Shown here in pieces: positions 36,437 through 45,364 of a stretch of DNA of 64,000 nt. The notes under the pieces are model-generated. The model saw nothing but the letters and a program-made list of their open reading frames with translations. It did not search any database and had not been told where the DNA came from. Origin of the DNA: an uncultured Cohaesibacter sp. (GTDB lineage Bacteria; Pseudomonadota; Alphaproteobacteria; Rhizobiales; Cohaesibacteraceae); NCBI RefSeq assembly GCF_963677725.1, contig NZ_OY782507.1, positions 1,922,001-1,986,000 of the forward strand, in the 5' to 3' direction. The translations under genes were made by a program, and so were the position numbers. The number at the start of each line of letters is the position of its first letter. The first letter of the stretch is position 1.

Positions 36437-36568
36437 TGCCCTCCCCCAGCTGATGCCCTCCAAGTGTCTTGAGCAATTGCCGCGAACCCCTGTTTGCGAG
36501 AATGCAATACCATGCTGAAAAATGGTCTTTCAGTCTAAACCGGTGACCCGGTTGATCTTCAAAGCGCT

Positions 36569-37642
36569 CTAGTCAGCCTTTGGCTGCTCATCCTGTTCGG
36601 TTTCATTCCTGATGCGGTCAGCCAGTGTTTGATTGTTCCGTTGCAGCGCCAGTTTTTGGAGATCTTCAACTTCATCATGTTCGTCTACGATTTCAGCGCC
36701 CAGAAGCGTTTCCAGCACATCCTCCATGGTGATCAGCCCCGCAGTCCCGCCATAATCGTCTTGGACAAGGGCAATGTGAACGTCATTTCCCATGAGTTTC
36801 TCGAGCAATGAATCAAGATCTTCATTTTCCGAGATGCACAGAATGTCACGGCGCAGCGCCGACAGGTCGCTATCATTTTGCCCATTCACTGCGCTGAGCA
36901 GAAGATCTCGTGTGAGAAGGAACCCTGTCACCTCATCAATCGACGATCCGGTCACAAGCATCCGGGAAAAGGGATAGGTGTCTCGCGACTTGACCACCTC
37001 TCCAACCGTCATGGTTTCGGGGACATGGTCGATCACTGTGCGTGGTGTCATGACCTCACGCGCTGTGATTTCGGGAAGCCGGAAAAGGTTCGTGACCACG
37101 CGCGTCTCGTCTTCATCGACAATGCCCAATCGGTTGCCCAAGGCCGCCAAAGCCGAGATTTCCTCGCGGGACACTTCATGCTCTGGACCGCCTTTCGTGA
37201 GGAAACGCGTGATGCCCTGGCTCATCCAAACCAGCGGCCATTGTATGGTGATCAGCCATGGAAGCACCCGAACAGCAAAGGGCACGAGAAATCGCCAATA
37301 TGTTGCCCCGACCGTTTTGGGGATGATTTCCGACAGGATGAGGATGGCGAGTGTCAAAAACGCAGAAAAAACGCCTACGCCAGTATCATCAAATACAAGT
37401 GCTGCTTGCGCTCCGGCTCCGGTCGCACCCACCGTGTGCGCAATCGTGTTGAGCGAGAGGATGGCAGCGAGCGGTCTTTCAATGTCTGCACGAAGGTTTC
37501 TCAGGCTTTTTGCAAGCTTGGGCCGATCCTCGTTTGCCGATTCCACAAAAGACGGTGTGATGGACAACAGGACGGCTTCCAGAATTGAGCATAGAAAAGA
37601 AACCCCGATGGCAAGCACCACGAAAAGGATCAATAAGGTCAA
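36569..37642 (-). CDS. CorC/CNNM-type membrane protein (DUF21 plus CBS domains)
   Basis: About 357 residues. N-terminal DUF21 membrane domain with three to four helices (LTLLILFVVLAIGVSFLCSILEAVLLSITPSF, FLTLAILILSEIIPKTVGATYW), then two cytosolic CBS domains (VMTPRTVIDHVPETMTVGEVV near residue 210, DDYGGTAGLITMEDVLETLLGAEIVDEHDE near 305). Such proteins are linked to magnesium or cobalt efflux. The start is unclear: the longest frame begins with TTG at 37672, but GGAG lies six bases before a TTG at 37642, which I prefer. The C-terminal CorC/HlyC domain of longer homologues is missing. Confidence 0.9.
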   Translation of the reverse strand: MTLLILFVVLAIGVSFLCSILEAVLLSITPSFVESANEDRPKLAKSLRNLRADIERPLAAILSLNTIAHTVGATGAGAQAALVFDDTGVGVFSAFLTLAILILSEIIPKTVGATYWRFLVPFAVRVLPWLITIQWPLVWMSQGITRFLTKGGPEHEVSREEISALAALGNRLGIVDEDETRVVTNLFRLPEITAREVMTPRTVIDHVPETMTVGEVVKSRDTYPFSRMLVTGSSIDEVTGFLLTRDLLLSAVNGQNDSDLSALRRDILCISENEDLDSLLEKLMGNDVHIALVQDDYGGTAGLITMEDVLETLLGAEIVDEHDEVEDLQKLALQRNNQTLADRIRNETEQDEQPKAD

Positions 37643-37726
37643 ATTTTTCTCCGCCACAAGTCCGATAGCCAATAAAGCAAATGATCAATGGCCCGGCAAA
37701 AAAATCGCAGTGGTCCATGAGTATAT

Positions 37727-37739
37727 ACGGTTTAACCGT
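37727..37739. promoter_or_regulatory. 13-bp palindrome upstream of the redox operon
   Basis: ACGGTT-T-AACCGT is a perfect odd palindrome in an AT-rich context (TATAT before, TTTT after), 118 bases before the SDR start. No regulator gene is adjacent, so the protein that would bind it is unknown. Confidence 0.35.
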
Positions 37740-37857
37740 TTTTTGGTTGCACAGCAAACCCACTTTGGAGCCTGCCACGCAATCCGGCCTTTTCCGGGTT
37801 TTAAGGAACCAACCGGCTTCTGCACCGTTATTCAACAGTAACCAACTGGAGAACTGA

Positions 37858-38589
37858 ATGCGGAATAAACGTTATTGGATAATGGGTGCAAGCAGCGGTA
37901 TCGGTGCCGCACTGGCAGCCGAGATGAATAAACGTGGCGCGCATCTTGTTCTCTCTGCACGGTCTGAAGAAAAGCTGCAGGAGGTCGCGTCCACTCTCGA
38001 TGGCTGCAAAGTCATCACCGCAGATGTCTCAGATCCGGATAGCCTGAAGCTAGCAGCGAGCACCATAACCAATTTGGGCGCGCTGGATGGAGCGATCAAT
38101 CTTGCCGCCATCTATGATCCCGGTCTCGTGATGGAGGCTGATGCCGCCAAGGCTGCGCAGATCGTCACTGTCAATCTGACTGGAACCCTCAACTTCGCAC
38201 AGGCAGCAAAGCCGCTTCTCAAGCCCGGCGGCATTCTGGCATTGACCGGATCGATTGCCGGGCATTTCGGACTTCCTAACGGTCAAATCTATTCTGCAAC
38301 AAAAGCGGGCGTCACAAACCTTGCGGAAAGTTTGCGCGCAGAACTCTCACCTGGCGTGGATGTGCGTCTTCTCAGCCCCGGTTTCGTTCGCACGCGCCTG
38401 ACCGAAGAAAACGACTTCGAGATGCCCTTCATTCTGGAACCCGAAGAGGCAGCGAAGCGGATCGCAGACGGGCTGGAGAGCGGTAGTTTCGAGATCCATT
38501 TTCCGAAACGGCTGACGCTGGCGCTGAAGGTCCTGCGCGTGCTGCCTTATGTGATTTCAATGCCGCTCATCAAACGGTTCGTCAAATAA
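37858..38589 (+). CDS. short-chain dehydrogenase/reductase
   Basis: 243 residues. NAD(P)-binding GASSGIGAALA at residues 10-20, VSDPDSL acidic motif, NLAAIYDPG in place of the usual NNAG, catalytic serine in LTGSIAGHFG, and YSATK near residue 147. The C-terminal segment (FEIHFPKRLTLALKVLRVLPYVISMPLIKRFVK) resembles membrane-associating SDRs acting on hydrophobic carbonyls. First gene of a four-gene operon with an aldehyde dehydrogenase 22 bases downstream. Substrate unknown. Confidence 0.9.
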   Translation: MRNKRYWIMGASSGIGAALAAEMNKRGAHLVLSARSEEKLQEVASTLDGCKVITADVSDPDSLKLAASTITNLGALDGAINLAAIYDPGLVMEADAAKAAQIVTVNLTGTLNFAQAAKPLLKPGGILALTGSIAGHFGLPNGQIYSATKAGVTNLAESLRAELSPGVDVRLLSPGFVRTRLTEENDFEMPFILEPEEAAKRIADGLESGSFEIHFPKRLTLALKVLRVLPYVISMPLIKRFVK

Positions 38590-38611
38590 ACCCCGAATAA
38601 AAGGGAAAACC

Positions 38612-39994
38612 ATGCTGAAAACAGTCAATCCGGCAACAGAAGAGTCTGTTGCGTCTTATGAAACCATGAGCGATGCCGAGATGTTCAAGGCCCTTGAGGC
38701 CTGTCACGCAGCGTTTGAAGACTGGCGCCTTGTCTCCGCACAGGACCGCGCTGCTGTCATCAACGCAATTGCGGACGGGTTGGAAGAAGCGAGCGAAGAC
38801 CTCGCCCAACTCATGACAAAAGAGACCGGCAAGCTGTTGTCTGACAGCCGGCAGGAAGTGGAGCTTTGCGCTGCTATCTGCCGCTGGACGGCGAAAACCG
38901 GCCCGGATGCTTTGGCCGATGAAACGAAAACTCTGGTTGATGGACGGCGCGGACTTGTCAGCTATGCTCCACTGGGTGTGATTTACGGGGTTCAGCCTTG
39001 GAACTTCCCTGCTTATCAGGCAATCCGCTATGCAATTGCGAGCCTGATGGCTGGCAACGGGGTGCTTCTCAAGCACGCAGAAATCTGCACCGGGTCCGGT
39101 CTGATGCTGCGTGATATCATGGAACGATCAGGACTGCCAAAGGCTCTCTTCACCGTTATGCTGATCTCGCACGATCAATCAGACAAGCTGATCGCACACG
39201 AGCTTGTGCGCGGCGTCACGCTGACCGGGAGCGGAGCAGCAGGTCGCCATGTTGCCGAGAAATCGGGCGCTGCAATCAAGAAAACAGTGCTGGAACTGGG
39301 CTCCAACGACGCCTACATGGTGTTGGCTGATGCCGATCTCGATATGGCGGTCAAAACGGCCATCAAGGGACGTGTCTACAACAACGGACAGACCTGTGTG
39401 AACGCCAAGCGTTTTGTGGTCGTCGATAGCGTCTATGACACCTTTGTGGAGCGCTATGTCGAAGGCATGAAGGCTTTGACCGTTGGAGATCCGACTGACG
39501 AGGCCACAGAGCTCGGCCCGATGTCGAATGTCGACTTGCGTGACAAGCTGCATGAACAAGTCAGGGAAAGTCTTGATAAAGGTGCCAAGTTGGAGTGCGG
39601 CGGCGCAATCCCGAACCGCAAGGGCGCCTGGTATCCGGCGACAGTGCTGACAAATGTATCTCCGGGCCAGCCTGCTTATGATGACGAATTGTTCGGCCCT
39701 GTGGCATCGATCATTCGTGCGAAAGATACAGAGGATGCGGTGCGGATCGCCAACGACAGCCGCTATGGTCTGGGTGGAGGCATCTTCAGCGCTGACGAAG
39801 ACGAAGCGGTGAGACTGGCAAAGGACCATTTCGACACGGGCATGGTCTTCATCAACCAGTTCAATCTTGCCTCACCCGACATGCCGTTTGGCGGGGTCAA
39901 AGACAGTGGCTACGGCCGCGAACATGGTGGCTTCGGTATCAAGGAATTTGTGAACGCCAAAGCAATTACATTGCCGGCAGCAAATGATGACTGA
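38612..39994 (+). CDS. NAD(P)-dependent aldehyde (succinate-semialdehyde type) dehydrogenase
   Basis: 460 residues. Aldehyde dehydrogenase signatures: YGVQPWNFPAYQ near residue 126, VTLTGSGAAGRHV near 203, the catalytic glutamate in LELGSNDAYMVL near 228 and the catalytic cysteine in NNGQTCVNAKRFVV near 262, then DELFGPVASI and MPFGGVKDSGYGREHGG. The length and the NGQTC site match the short succinate-semialdehyde dehydrogenase group, but the real aldehyde is not known. It overlaps the following flavoprotein gene by 11 bases, so the two are co-translated. Confidence 0.93.
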   Translation: MLKTVNPATEESVASYETMSDAEMFKALEACHAAFEDWRLVSAQDRAAVINAIADGLEEASEDLAQLMTKETGKLLSDSRQEVELCAAICRWTAKTGPDALADETKTLVDGRRGLVSYAPLGVIYGVQPWNFPAYQAIRYAIASLMAGNGVLLKHAEICTGSGLMLRDIMERSGLPKALFTVMLISHDQSDKLIAHELVRGVTLTGSGAAGRHVAEKSGAAIKKTVLELGSNDAYMVLADADLDMAVKTAIKGRVYNNGQTCVNAKRFVVVDSVYDTFVERYVEGMKALTVGDPTDEATELGPMSNVDLRDKLHEQVRESLDKGAKLECGGAIPNRKGAWYPATVLTNVSPGQPAYDDELFGPVASIIRAKDTEDAVRIANDSRYGLGGGIFSADEDEAVRLAKDHFDTGMVFINQFNLASPDMPFGGVKDSGYGREHGGFGIKEFVNAKAITLPAANDD

Positions 39995-41396
39995 TCTTAT
40001 TTGTGATGTGGCAGTGATCGGGGCCGGCACTGCCGGCCTCGCCGCTGAGCGTGCAGCGCGGGAAGAAGGAGCCAAGACGCTGCTCATCGACCCGGACTTC
40101 GCCGGAACCGTTTGTGCGAATGTTGGCTGCATGCCGTCCAAATTGCTGATTGCGGCCGCCAAAGCGGCACAGAACGTTCGTGCTGCCGAAACCTTCGGGA
40201 TCACCGCAACACCTCAAATCGATGGCCCTGCGGTGATGGCTCGCCTGCGCGCATACAGAGATCAGTTCGTTGCGGGCGTGAAAGAGGATATCAATGCTCT
40301 GCCAGAAGGCGTCTGCGTCACAGGCAAGGCAAGCTTTAAAAGCCAGACTGATACAAAGACTGAGCTTGCGCTTGATGATGGCCGAACCATTTCAGCCCGC
40401 TCGGTGATCGTCGCCACCGGGTCTCACCCGATGATACCGGATGCTTACCAGACTTTGGGAGAAAGACTGCTCACCAATCGAACCGTCTTCGAACTTAATG
40501 ACTTGCCCGCGCGTCTGGCGGTTGTGGGGTCGGGTGCAATTGGGGTCGAACTGGCTCAAGCCTTTGCGCGGCTGGGTGTCGAGGTCACGCTGTTCGAGCT
40601 GAGTGATGAACTCTCCTCAGGGAGGATCCCAGAGGTAAAACAGGCCCTATTGAGCGCATTGAGAGAAGAAATGACAGTGTATCTTGGCGTCGAGGCCCAG
40701 CCTGAACGACAGGATGACATGGTGGAAATGCGTTGGGATGATCAGTCCATTTCAGTCGACTATGTTCTTTTGGCAACGGGGCGGCCCCCGACACTGAAGG
40801 GCCTTAACCTTGAGGCCACTGGGGCGAAGTTGGACGAGAAGGGCATGCCCAACGTGAACCCGTTGACCTTCCAGATTGAGAGCTTGGCTTTGTTCATGGC
40901 CGGTGATGTGACCGGTACACGTCCTGTTTTGCATGAAGCCTCCACAGAGGGAACCATCGCCGGGCGAAACGCGGCGCATTTCCCACATTCAACGCCTTCC
41001 GACCCGATGGTCTCCTTTGCCATCACCTTTTCAGACCCACCCGTTGCCACCATTGGTGAAGGGCCCAAAGCAGCCAATATTACAGGTCGCGCGTCCTATG
41101 CAAATCAGGGGAGAGCCAAGGTCGAAGGCAAGGCCCATGGCTTGGTTGACCTCCATGCCGATGCATCAGGGCGTCTCACAGGAGCGGATCTTTGCGCGCC
41201 TGGAGGCGAACATCTGGCGCACCTTATCGCCTGGATGATCGAGCAGAAAATGACAGCCCGCGCGGTTTTGGCCATGCCATTTTATCACCCGACCCTAGAG
41301 GAAGGCTTGAAAGGCGCGCTGCGCGAAATTTGCAACCAAACCAACAATCCCGCGCCAGAGAATCGTGACCGAGCGAACGCACCAGGAGATTTTTGA
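39984..41396 (+). CDS. dihydrolipoamide dehydrogenase-like pyridine nucleotide-disulfide oxidoreductase
   Basis: 470 residues. FAD motif AVIGAGTAGLAAERAA at the N-terminus, the redox pair in CANVGCMPSKLL (Cys at about residues 44 and 49), NAD-binding VVGSGAIGVELAQAFARLG near 178, LFMAGDVTGTRPVLHEA near 305, and the C-terminal base HPTLEEGL near 435. All elements for dithiol/disulfide chemistry are present. It is not next to any 2-oxo-acid dehydrogenase subunit, so it probably reduces a different disulfide or a quinone-like substrate. It overlaps both neighbouring genes. Confidence 0.92.
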   Translation: MMTDLICDVAVIGAGTAGLAAERAAREEGAKTLLIDPDFAGTVCANVGCMPSKLLIAAAKAAQNVRAAETFGITATPQIDGPAVMARLRAYRDQFVAGVKEDINALPEGVCVTGKASFKSQTDTKTELALDDGRTISARSVIVATGSHPMIPDAYQTLGERLLTNRTVFELNDLPARLAVVGSGAIGVELAQAFARLGVEVTLFELSDELSSGRIPEVKQALLSALREEMTVYLGVEAQPERQDDMVEMRWDDQSISVDYVLLATGRPPTLKGLNLEATGAKLDEKGMPNVNPLTFQIESLALFMAGDVTGTRPVLHEASTEGTIAGRNAAHFPHSTPSDPMVSFAITFSDPPVATIGEGPKAANITGRASYANQGRAKVEGKAHGLVDLHADASGRLTGADLCAPGGEHLAHLIAWMIEQKMTARAVLAMPFYHPTLEEGLKGALREICNQTNNPAPENRDRANAPGDF

Positions 41397-42157
41397 TGTC
41401 AGACACACTTGAAAAACTGCACCAGCATTTCTGGTGCGTACGCGGTAGCTTCAAGCTTGGCGGACTTGTGAATGTTGGAACCCAGTGCGCCTTGATCGAG
41501 CGCCCGTCTGGCTCTCACCTGTTCCTTGATAGTTACACACTGCAAGGTGATATGCGCGATGAGATAATGGCTCGGACCAATAACGGCAGGACGGTCGAGG
41601 CTGTTTTGAACGTGCATCCCTATCACACCATCCATTGTGCTCAGATGGCGCAGGATTTTCCCGGCGCCACGTTTTACGGCTCGACGCGCCATCGCGAACA
41701 AGTGCCAGAGGTGGAATGGGCCGATGATTTGGTTGAAAGCGATGCTGTCGCTACCCGCTTCGCGGAATTGTCTTTCTCTTTGCCGCGCGGCATCGCCTAC
41801 ATCCACGAAAAAGAGCATGTTCACGCGGGATCCCTCGTGGTCTTCCACCCGGAAAGTGCGACCCTTTATGTCGATGACACGTTCAATGTCCTTCCGATCC
41901 CCAAGCTTGTTCGCAAAATGACCGGAATGCGACGCCTCCGGCTCCATCCAACCCTTGAGACGGCACTAACAGGTGGCCCTGATGCAGGCGCTGAATTTTG
42001 TGGATGGCTCGAAGAGATCGCGCATAATTGGGCGACGACAAAAACGCTCTGTGCGGCCCATTCAGGAATGCTTGAGTTCGAGCCCGGTGAATTTTCCCGC
42101 GTTATTCATGAGATCCTGGACTCCGTACGTCCGAAACTGACGGCGGACAGAGGATAA
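41396..42157 (+). CDS. divergent metallo-beta-lactamase-fold protein
   Basis: 253 residues from the ATG at 41396 (CAGGAG upstream), overlapping the previous stop by one base (TGATG). The metal-binding segment reads NVHPYHTIHCAQM near residue 80 instead of the classic THxHxDH. Later come LVVFHPESATLYVDDTFNVLP, which holds the bridging aspartate, and LCAAHSGML with a final histidine. This HPxHTxH form occurs in uncharacterised relatives. It may be a hydrolase of thioesters or lactones, but there is no direct evidence. It ends the SDR-ALDH-flavoprotein operon, which is followed by a terminator. Confidence 0.8.
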   Translation: MSDTLEKLHQHFWCVRGSFKLGGLVNVGTQCALIERPSGSHLFLDSYTLQGDMRDEIMARTNNGRTVEAVLNVHPYHTIHCAQMAQDFPGATFYGSTRHREQVPEVEWADDLVESDAVATRFAELSFSLPRGIAYIHEKEHVHAGSLVVFHPESATLYVDDTFNVLPIPKLVRKMTGMRRLRLHPTLETALTGGPDAGAEFCGWLEEIAHNWATTKTLCAAHSGMLEFEPGEFSRVIHEILDSVRPKLTADRG

Positions 42158-42230
42158 TAATCTGCGGTCCCAACAATCACCGGACGTGCTCAAGGCGATC
42201 AAGACATCGCGCACGGCAACCATGAACACA

Positions 42231-42269
42231 AAAAAGCCAGCGCTCGGATCAAACCGGCGCTGGCTTTTT
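42231..42269. terminator. bidirectional rho-independent terminator
   Basis: AAAAAGCCAGCGC pairs with GCGCTGGCTTTTT around a 13-base loop, between the convergent MBL-fold and host-attachment-family genes. A-run and T-run make it work on both strands. Confidence 0.9.
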
Positions 42270-42309
42270 AAGCTTTGTGTCAGAGGGAGCCGAAATCCCA
42301 GTCTCGCGC

Positions 42310-42762
42310 CTAGCCCAAGACAATCTTTTCAATTTCGTCCACCGGATGGTTCGTCAGGTCCTTGTCAACCTCGGCAACGATACGGTCACTGACCTCTTTG
42401 TGGAGTTCTTTTCGGATCTGACCAAGAGCATTTGGAGCAGCCACCAAAATAATTTCGTCGAACCGCCCTGCATGAGCGCGCTTGTAGAGCATGTCAGCAA
42501 GGTCTGAGGCAAAATCCTCCTGAGCCAACTCATGCCAGTCCGCATTGTCAACGGCGCTGCGGTGCCCATGGCCACCATCGAACATGCGTCCGGGACGATC
42601 GGTCCCCTGTTCGTGGGTGAGTGGATTATCCTGCGTTTCCTTTTTGAACACGGAGAGATTGGGGTGCACTTCATCACCGTCGTTACGCAGGAACAGCGCT
42701 TTTTCCCCGTTCGCGACGACAATCCAACCGTTGTTTTTCAGCTTGATATTCTTTGTCACCAT
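42310..42762 (-). CDS. host attachment family protein (PF10116-like)
   Basis: 150 residues. Family pattern: WIVVANGEKALFLRNDGD at the N-terminus, DRPGRMFDGGHGHRSAVDNADWHELAQEDFASDLADMLYKRAHAGRFDEIILVAAPNALGQIRKELHKEV in the middle, and the end segment VDKDLTNHPVDEIEKIVL. First described as needed for plant attachment in Agrobacterium; the fold resembles release factor eRF1 domain 2, and the molecular role is not settled. AGGAGAAATATG gives a strong start. Stands alone. Confidence 0.9.
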   Translation of the reverse strand: MVTKNIKLKNNGWIVVANGEKALFLRNDGDEVHPNLSVFKKETQDNPLTHEQGTDRPGRMFDGGHGHRSAVDNADWHELAQEDFASDLADMLYKRAHAGRFDEIILVAAPNALGQIRKELHKEVSDRIVAEVDKDLTNHPVDEIEKIVLG

Positions 42763-42943
42763 ATTTCTCCTTTGTTGCTTAAGGAGAACGGCTCACGACC
42801 AATATTGTTCCCGTTTTCAACCCTTTTGCCAATGGCCCTGCATCAGGATTCCTTGCCTGCAACTGGTCAGGCAAGGCGGTTAAAGCGTGTCGTGCTGCGC
42901 GAAGCTGATCATGGGTGGCGGTGATGCGCTGGTTAACCCTCTA

Positions 42944-43918
42944 TCATTCGCTCGGCCAGTCCAGACGATTGAGATGTTTGGCACAGAAGGTGAGCTTTTC
43001 ACGCACAACAGGCGAAATAACAAATGGATAGGCATCGTCCAGCCCCATCGACCGGTTCATGTGATTGAGTGCCACGCCAAGCTGTAGTCCGTCATCGAGT
43101 GCCGTCTGAACGTCGTCTGCATCAAAGTTTGCGCCCTGAAGGGAAAAACCAACGGCTTTTGCGCTGTCCCGCAAATCCAGCAAGTGGAGCACGTGGGCCG
43201 CTGTTTCCGCCCAGTCCTCGTGCGGGTGCGCGCTGGCATATTCAGAAACATACGTTTCTGCCCACTGGTCTCCTGCTCCGGTTTCGTAATAGGCTTTCAA
43301 AGCAGCACCGTAATCGGCTCTTTCATCGCCGAACAGGGAGCGGAACTGGGTGAGAAAAGCGTCGGTTTCGCTGAGCCTTGAAAACAGAAAGTGCGATATT
43401 TCATGGCGAAAATGCCCGACCATCGTGCGAAAGGGCTCTTGCATCTCTTCACGGCGCTCGACAACGGTTGCCGGGTCTGCCTCAGCGACATTGATGATGA
43501 TCTTGCCGGCCAAGTGCCCCATGATCGGATTGTCTGACCCTGCAGAGGTCACCTCGGACAGCAATTCAAAAGTCGGGCGTGCGCCAGTGTCTGATGCCGT
43601 GAACCAACCAAGCTGTTTCAAATTGGCAAGGACCCAACGCTTGGAGGCCTCTGTGCTGGCCCAAAGCGCCAGGTTCTGGTCAACATCCGGCTCGGGATGG
43701 ACTTTCGTCATCGCACAGGATTCACAAAGCGCCTCCCCGGGCTGCGCCGTCCAGTTACAGGACAACAGCTCCCTGTTCTCGCAAGCAGAACCGTCGGTCG
43801 AAAACCCGGCTGTTTCGGGATTGTAAAACAGCTCGGAGGAGCAAGAGCAGCTCATATTCTCAAAAAAGACCGGGCTGGAACAATCTGGACATTGAAAAAT
43901 TTTCAAACCTGCCTCCAA
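42944..43918 (-). CDS. zinc-ribbon plus HExxH putative metallopeptidase
   Basis: 324 residues. The N-terminal zinc ribbon has paired cysteines (FQCPDCSSPVFFENMSCSCSSELFYNP and CNWTAQPGEALCESCAMTK). The rest matches the putative zinc-binding metallopeptidase family (Peptidase_Mx type), with the active-site HFRHEISHFLF near residue 190 and HPHEDWAETAAHVLHLLD near 255 giving further ligands. Cytoplasmic, since no signal is seen. Such proteins are widespread in proteobacteria but uncharacterised. Confidence 0.88.
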   Translation of the reverse strand: MEAGLKIFQCPDCSSPVFFENMSCSCSSELFYNPETAGFSTDGSACENRELLSCNWTAQPGEALCESCAMTKVHPEPDVDQNLALWASTEASKRWVLANLKQLGWFTASDTGARPTFELLSEVTSAGSDNPIMGHLAGKIIINVAEADPATVVERREEMQEPFRTMVGHFRHEISHFLFSRLSETDAFLTQFRSLFGDERADYGAALKAYYETGAGDQWAETYVSEYASAHPHEDWAETAAHVLHLLDLRDSAKAVGFSLQGANFDADDVQTALDDGLQLGVALNHMNRSMGLDDAYPFVISPVVREKLTFCAKHLNRLDWPSE

Positions 43919-44179
43919 ACAAGGAACCTAAAATAGCATCGATCATCGCACGCGCATGGACCAACCCAACCCTTTAGCGGATTTGGTATGGATACCACCG
44001 ATGCATTGACCTGCCGAGCTATTGCATATGGTGACCAAATAATCGAATGGAAGACCTATGGAATCATGGAACGTTCTTCTTCGATAGCAGTTAAATCATA
44101 TGATTCATATGATTTGGTCCGATAGGCTGATATGGTCACTTAAGCACGATTAACCAAGGGAACCTTTGTCATTTCGTAT

Positions 44180-45253
44180 TTGCTGCTTGTCTTGGCTTTC
44201 ATTTGCATGATCGCAAGTCTTTTGCCTTTGATCCCCATTGCACATGGTGCGATCCGAATATTTGATTTCGGTCGCCTTCAGATTATTGCGATCGCAGCAA
44301 GCCTGCTCTGCCTGACATTGTTGTTTTCCGGCTGGTCCACGCAAATTGAGATGGCAATTCTGGTGATGTTGGCGGTCTGTCTGACTATTCAGATGGCGCA
44401 CATTCTGCCATTCACGCCTTTGTGGACCAAACAAACTGCGACCGTTTCCGGGCCAATCGATGAAGACAACAGGCTCTCGGTCTTGTCTTGCAACGTCAAG
44501 CAAAGCAACCGACACTATGATTACGTCGTTGCTCAAGTGGCGGCTGTGGATCCTGACATAGCGGTGTTCATGGAAGTGGACAAAGACTGGGTGAGAGCAC
44601 TGAGAAAAGGGTTCGATGACACCTATTTTCGCGTTGAGTGCCCGATGGACAACAGCTATGGCATCATGTTTGCCTGCCGATTGCCCGTCGACAGATACCA
44701 AATTCGCCATCTGCTAAACGAGGATGTACCAAGCATTGATGCGCTCGTCCGGCTTCCAAACGGCACAGCTATGCGGGTGATCGCCCTGCACCCAGAGCCA
44801 CCTGTCCCGACGCGCGATACAGAAGCAAGGGATGCCGAAATTCTGATGGTCGGACAGCAAGCCCGAACAGAAAAAAGGCCGCTTATCGTTACCGGTGACT
44901 TGAATGATGTTGCGTGGTCTCGCACCACCCGGCGCTTTCTCAGGATTTCCAGATTGTTGGATCCCCGCCAGGGCCGTGGCTTTTTCAATTCCTTCGACGC
45001 GCGATACTGGTTTTTAAGATGGCCGCTGGATCACATCTTTCACTCCAAACATTTCGAGATAGAGGAGTTGCGTCGGCTGCCGTTTGTCGGTTCTGACCAT
45101 TTCCCCATGCTGTACCGGCTGGTCCTTCACGGCGATGGCAACAACGAAATGCCCGTAGAGGCAACCGCAGCGGATAAAGCGGAAGCAAAAAAAGTGGTGT
45201 CAGCAGAAAAGCAAAGGGATCGAGCACCTGTTGGCGAAGACTGGGAGGGATAG
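44180..45253 (+). CDS. membrane-anchored endonuclease/exonuclease/phosphatase-family protein
   Basis: About 357 residues. Three N-terminal hydrophobic segments (to about residue 78), then an EEP domain: LSCNVKQSNRHYDYVV near 99, catalytic glutamate in DIAVFMEVDKDW near 125, VTGDLNDVAWS near 235, LDHIFHSKHF near 283 and GSDHFPMLYRL near 302. The tail is charged and rich in Ala, Glu and Lys. Related proteins act on nucleic acids or phospholipids; here the domain probably faces the periplasm. The start is uncertain: the longest frame opens with TTG 44180, with AGGGAA 20 bases upstream and no ATG nearby. Confidence 0.88.
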   Translation: MLLVLAFICMIASLLPLIPIAHGAIRIFDFGRLQIIAIAASLLCLTLLFSGWSTQIEMAILVMLAVCLTIQMAHILPFTPLWTKQTATVSGPIDEDNRLSVLSCNVKQSNRHYDYVVAQVAAVDPDIAVFMEVDKDWVRALRKGFDDTYFRVECPMDNSYGIMFACRLPVDRYQIRHLLNEDVPSIDALVRLPNGTAMRVIALHPEPPVPTRDTEARDAEILMVGQQARTEKRPLIVTGDLNDVAWSRTTRRFLRISRLLDPRQGRGFFNSFDARYWFLRWPLDHIFHSKHFEIEELRRLPFVGSDHFPMLYRLVLHGDGNNEMPVEATAADKAEAKKVVSAEKQRDRAPVGEDWEG

Positions 45254-45364
45254 TTGCCCATTTTTAAGACTCAGGCCCGTCATTGACCAATGAAACCACG
45301 GGGACAGACAGCGCCAACAGCACCCGACCAAAGCATAGGCCTTTGATGTATTAGTGATTTTTCC

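Noticed and set aside
36515-36553. short stem-loops between convergent genes
   Set aside because: Stems of six bases without T-runs; too weak to call a terminator with confidence.
44094-44114. repeat of ATCATATGAT-like units
   Set aside because: Two short overlapping copies in an AT-rich intergenic region; too small to call a repeat family, though a regulator site is possible.
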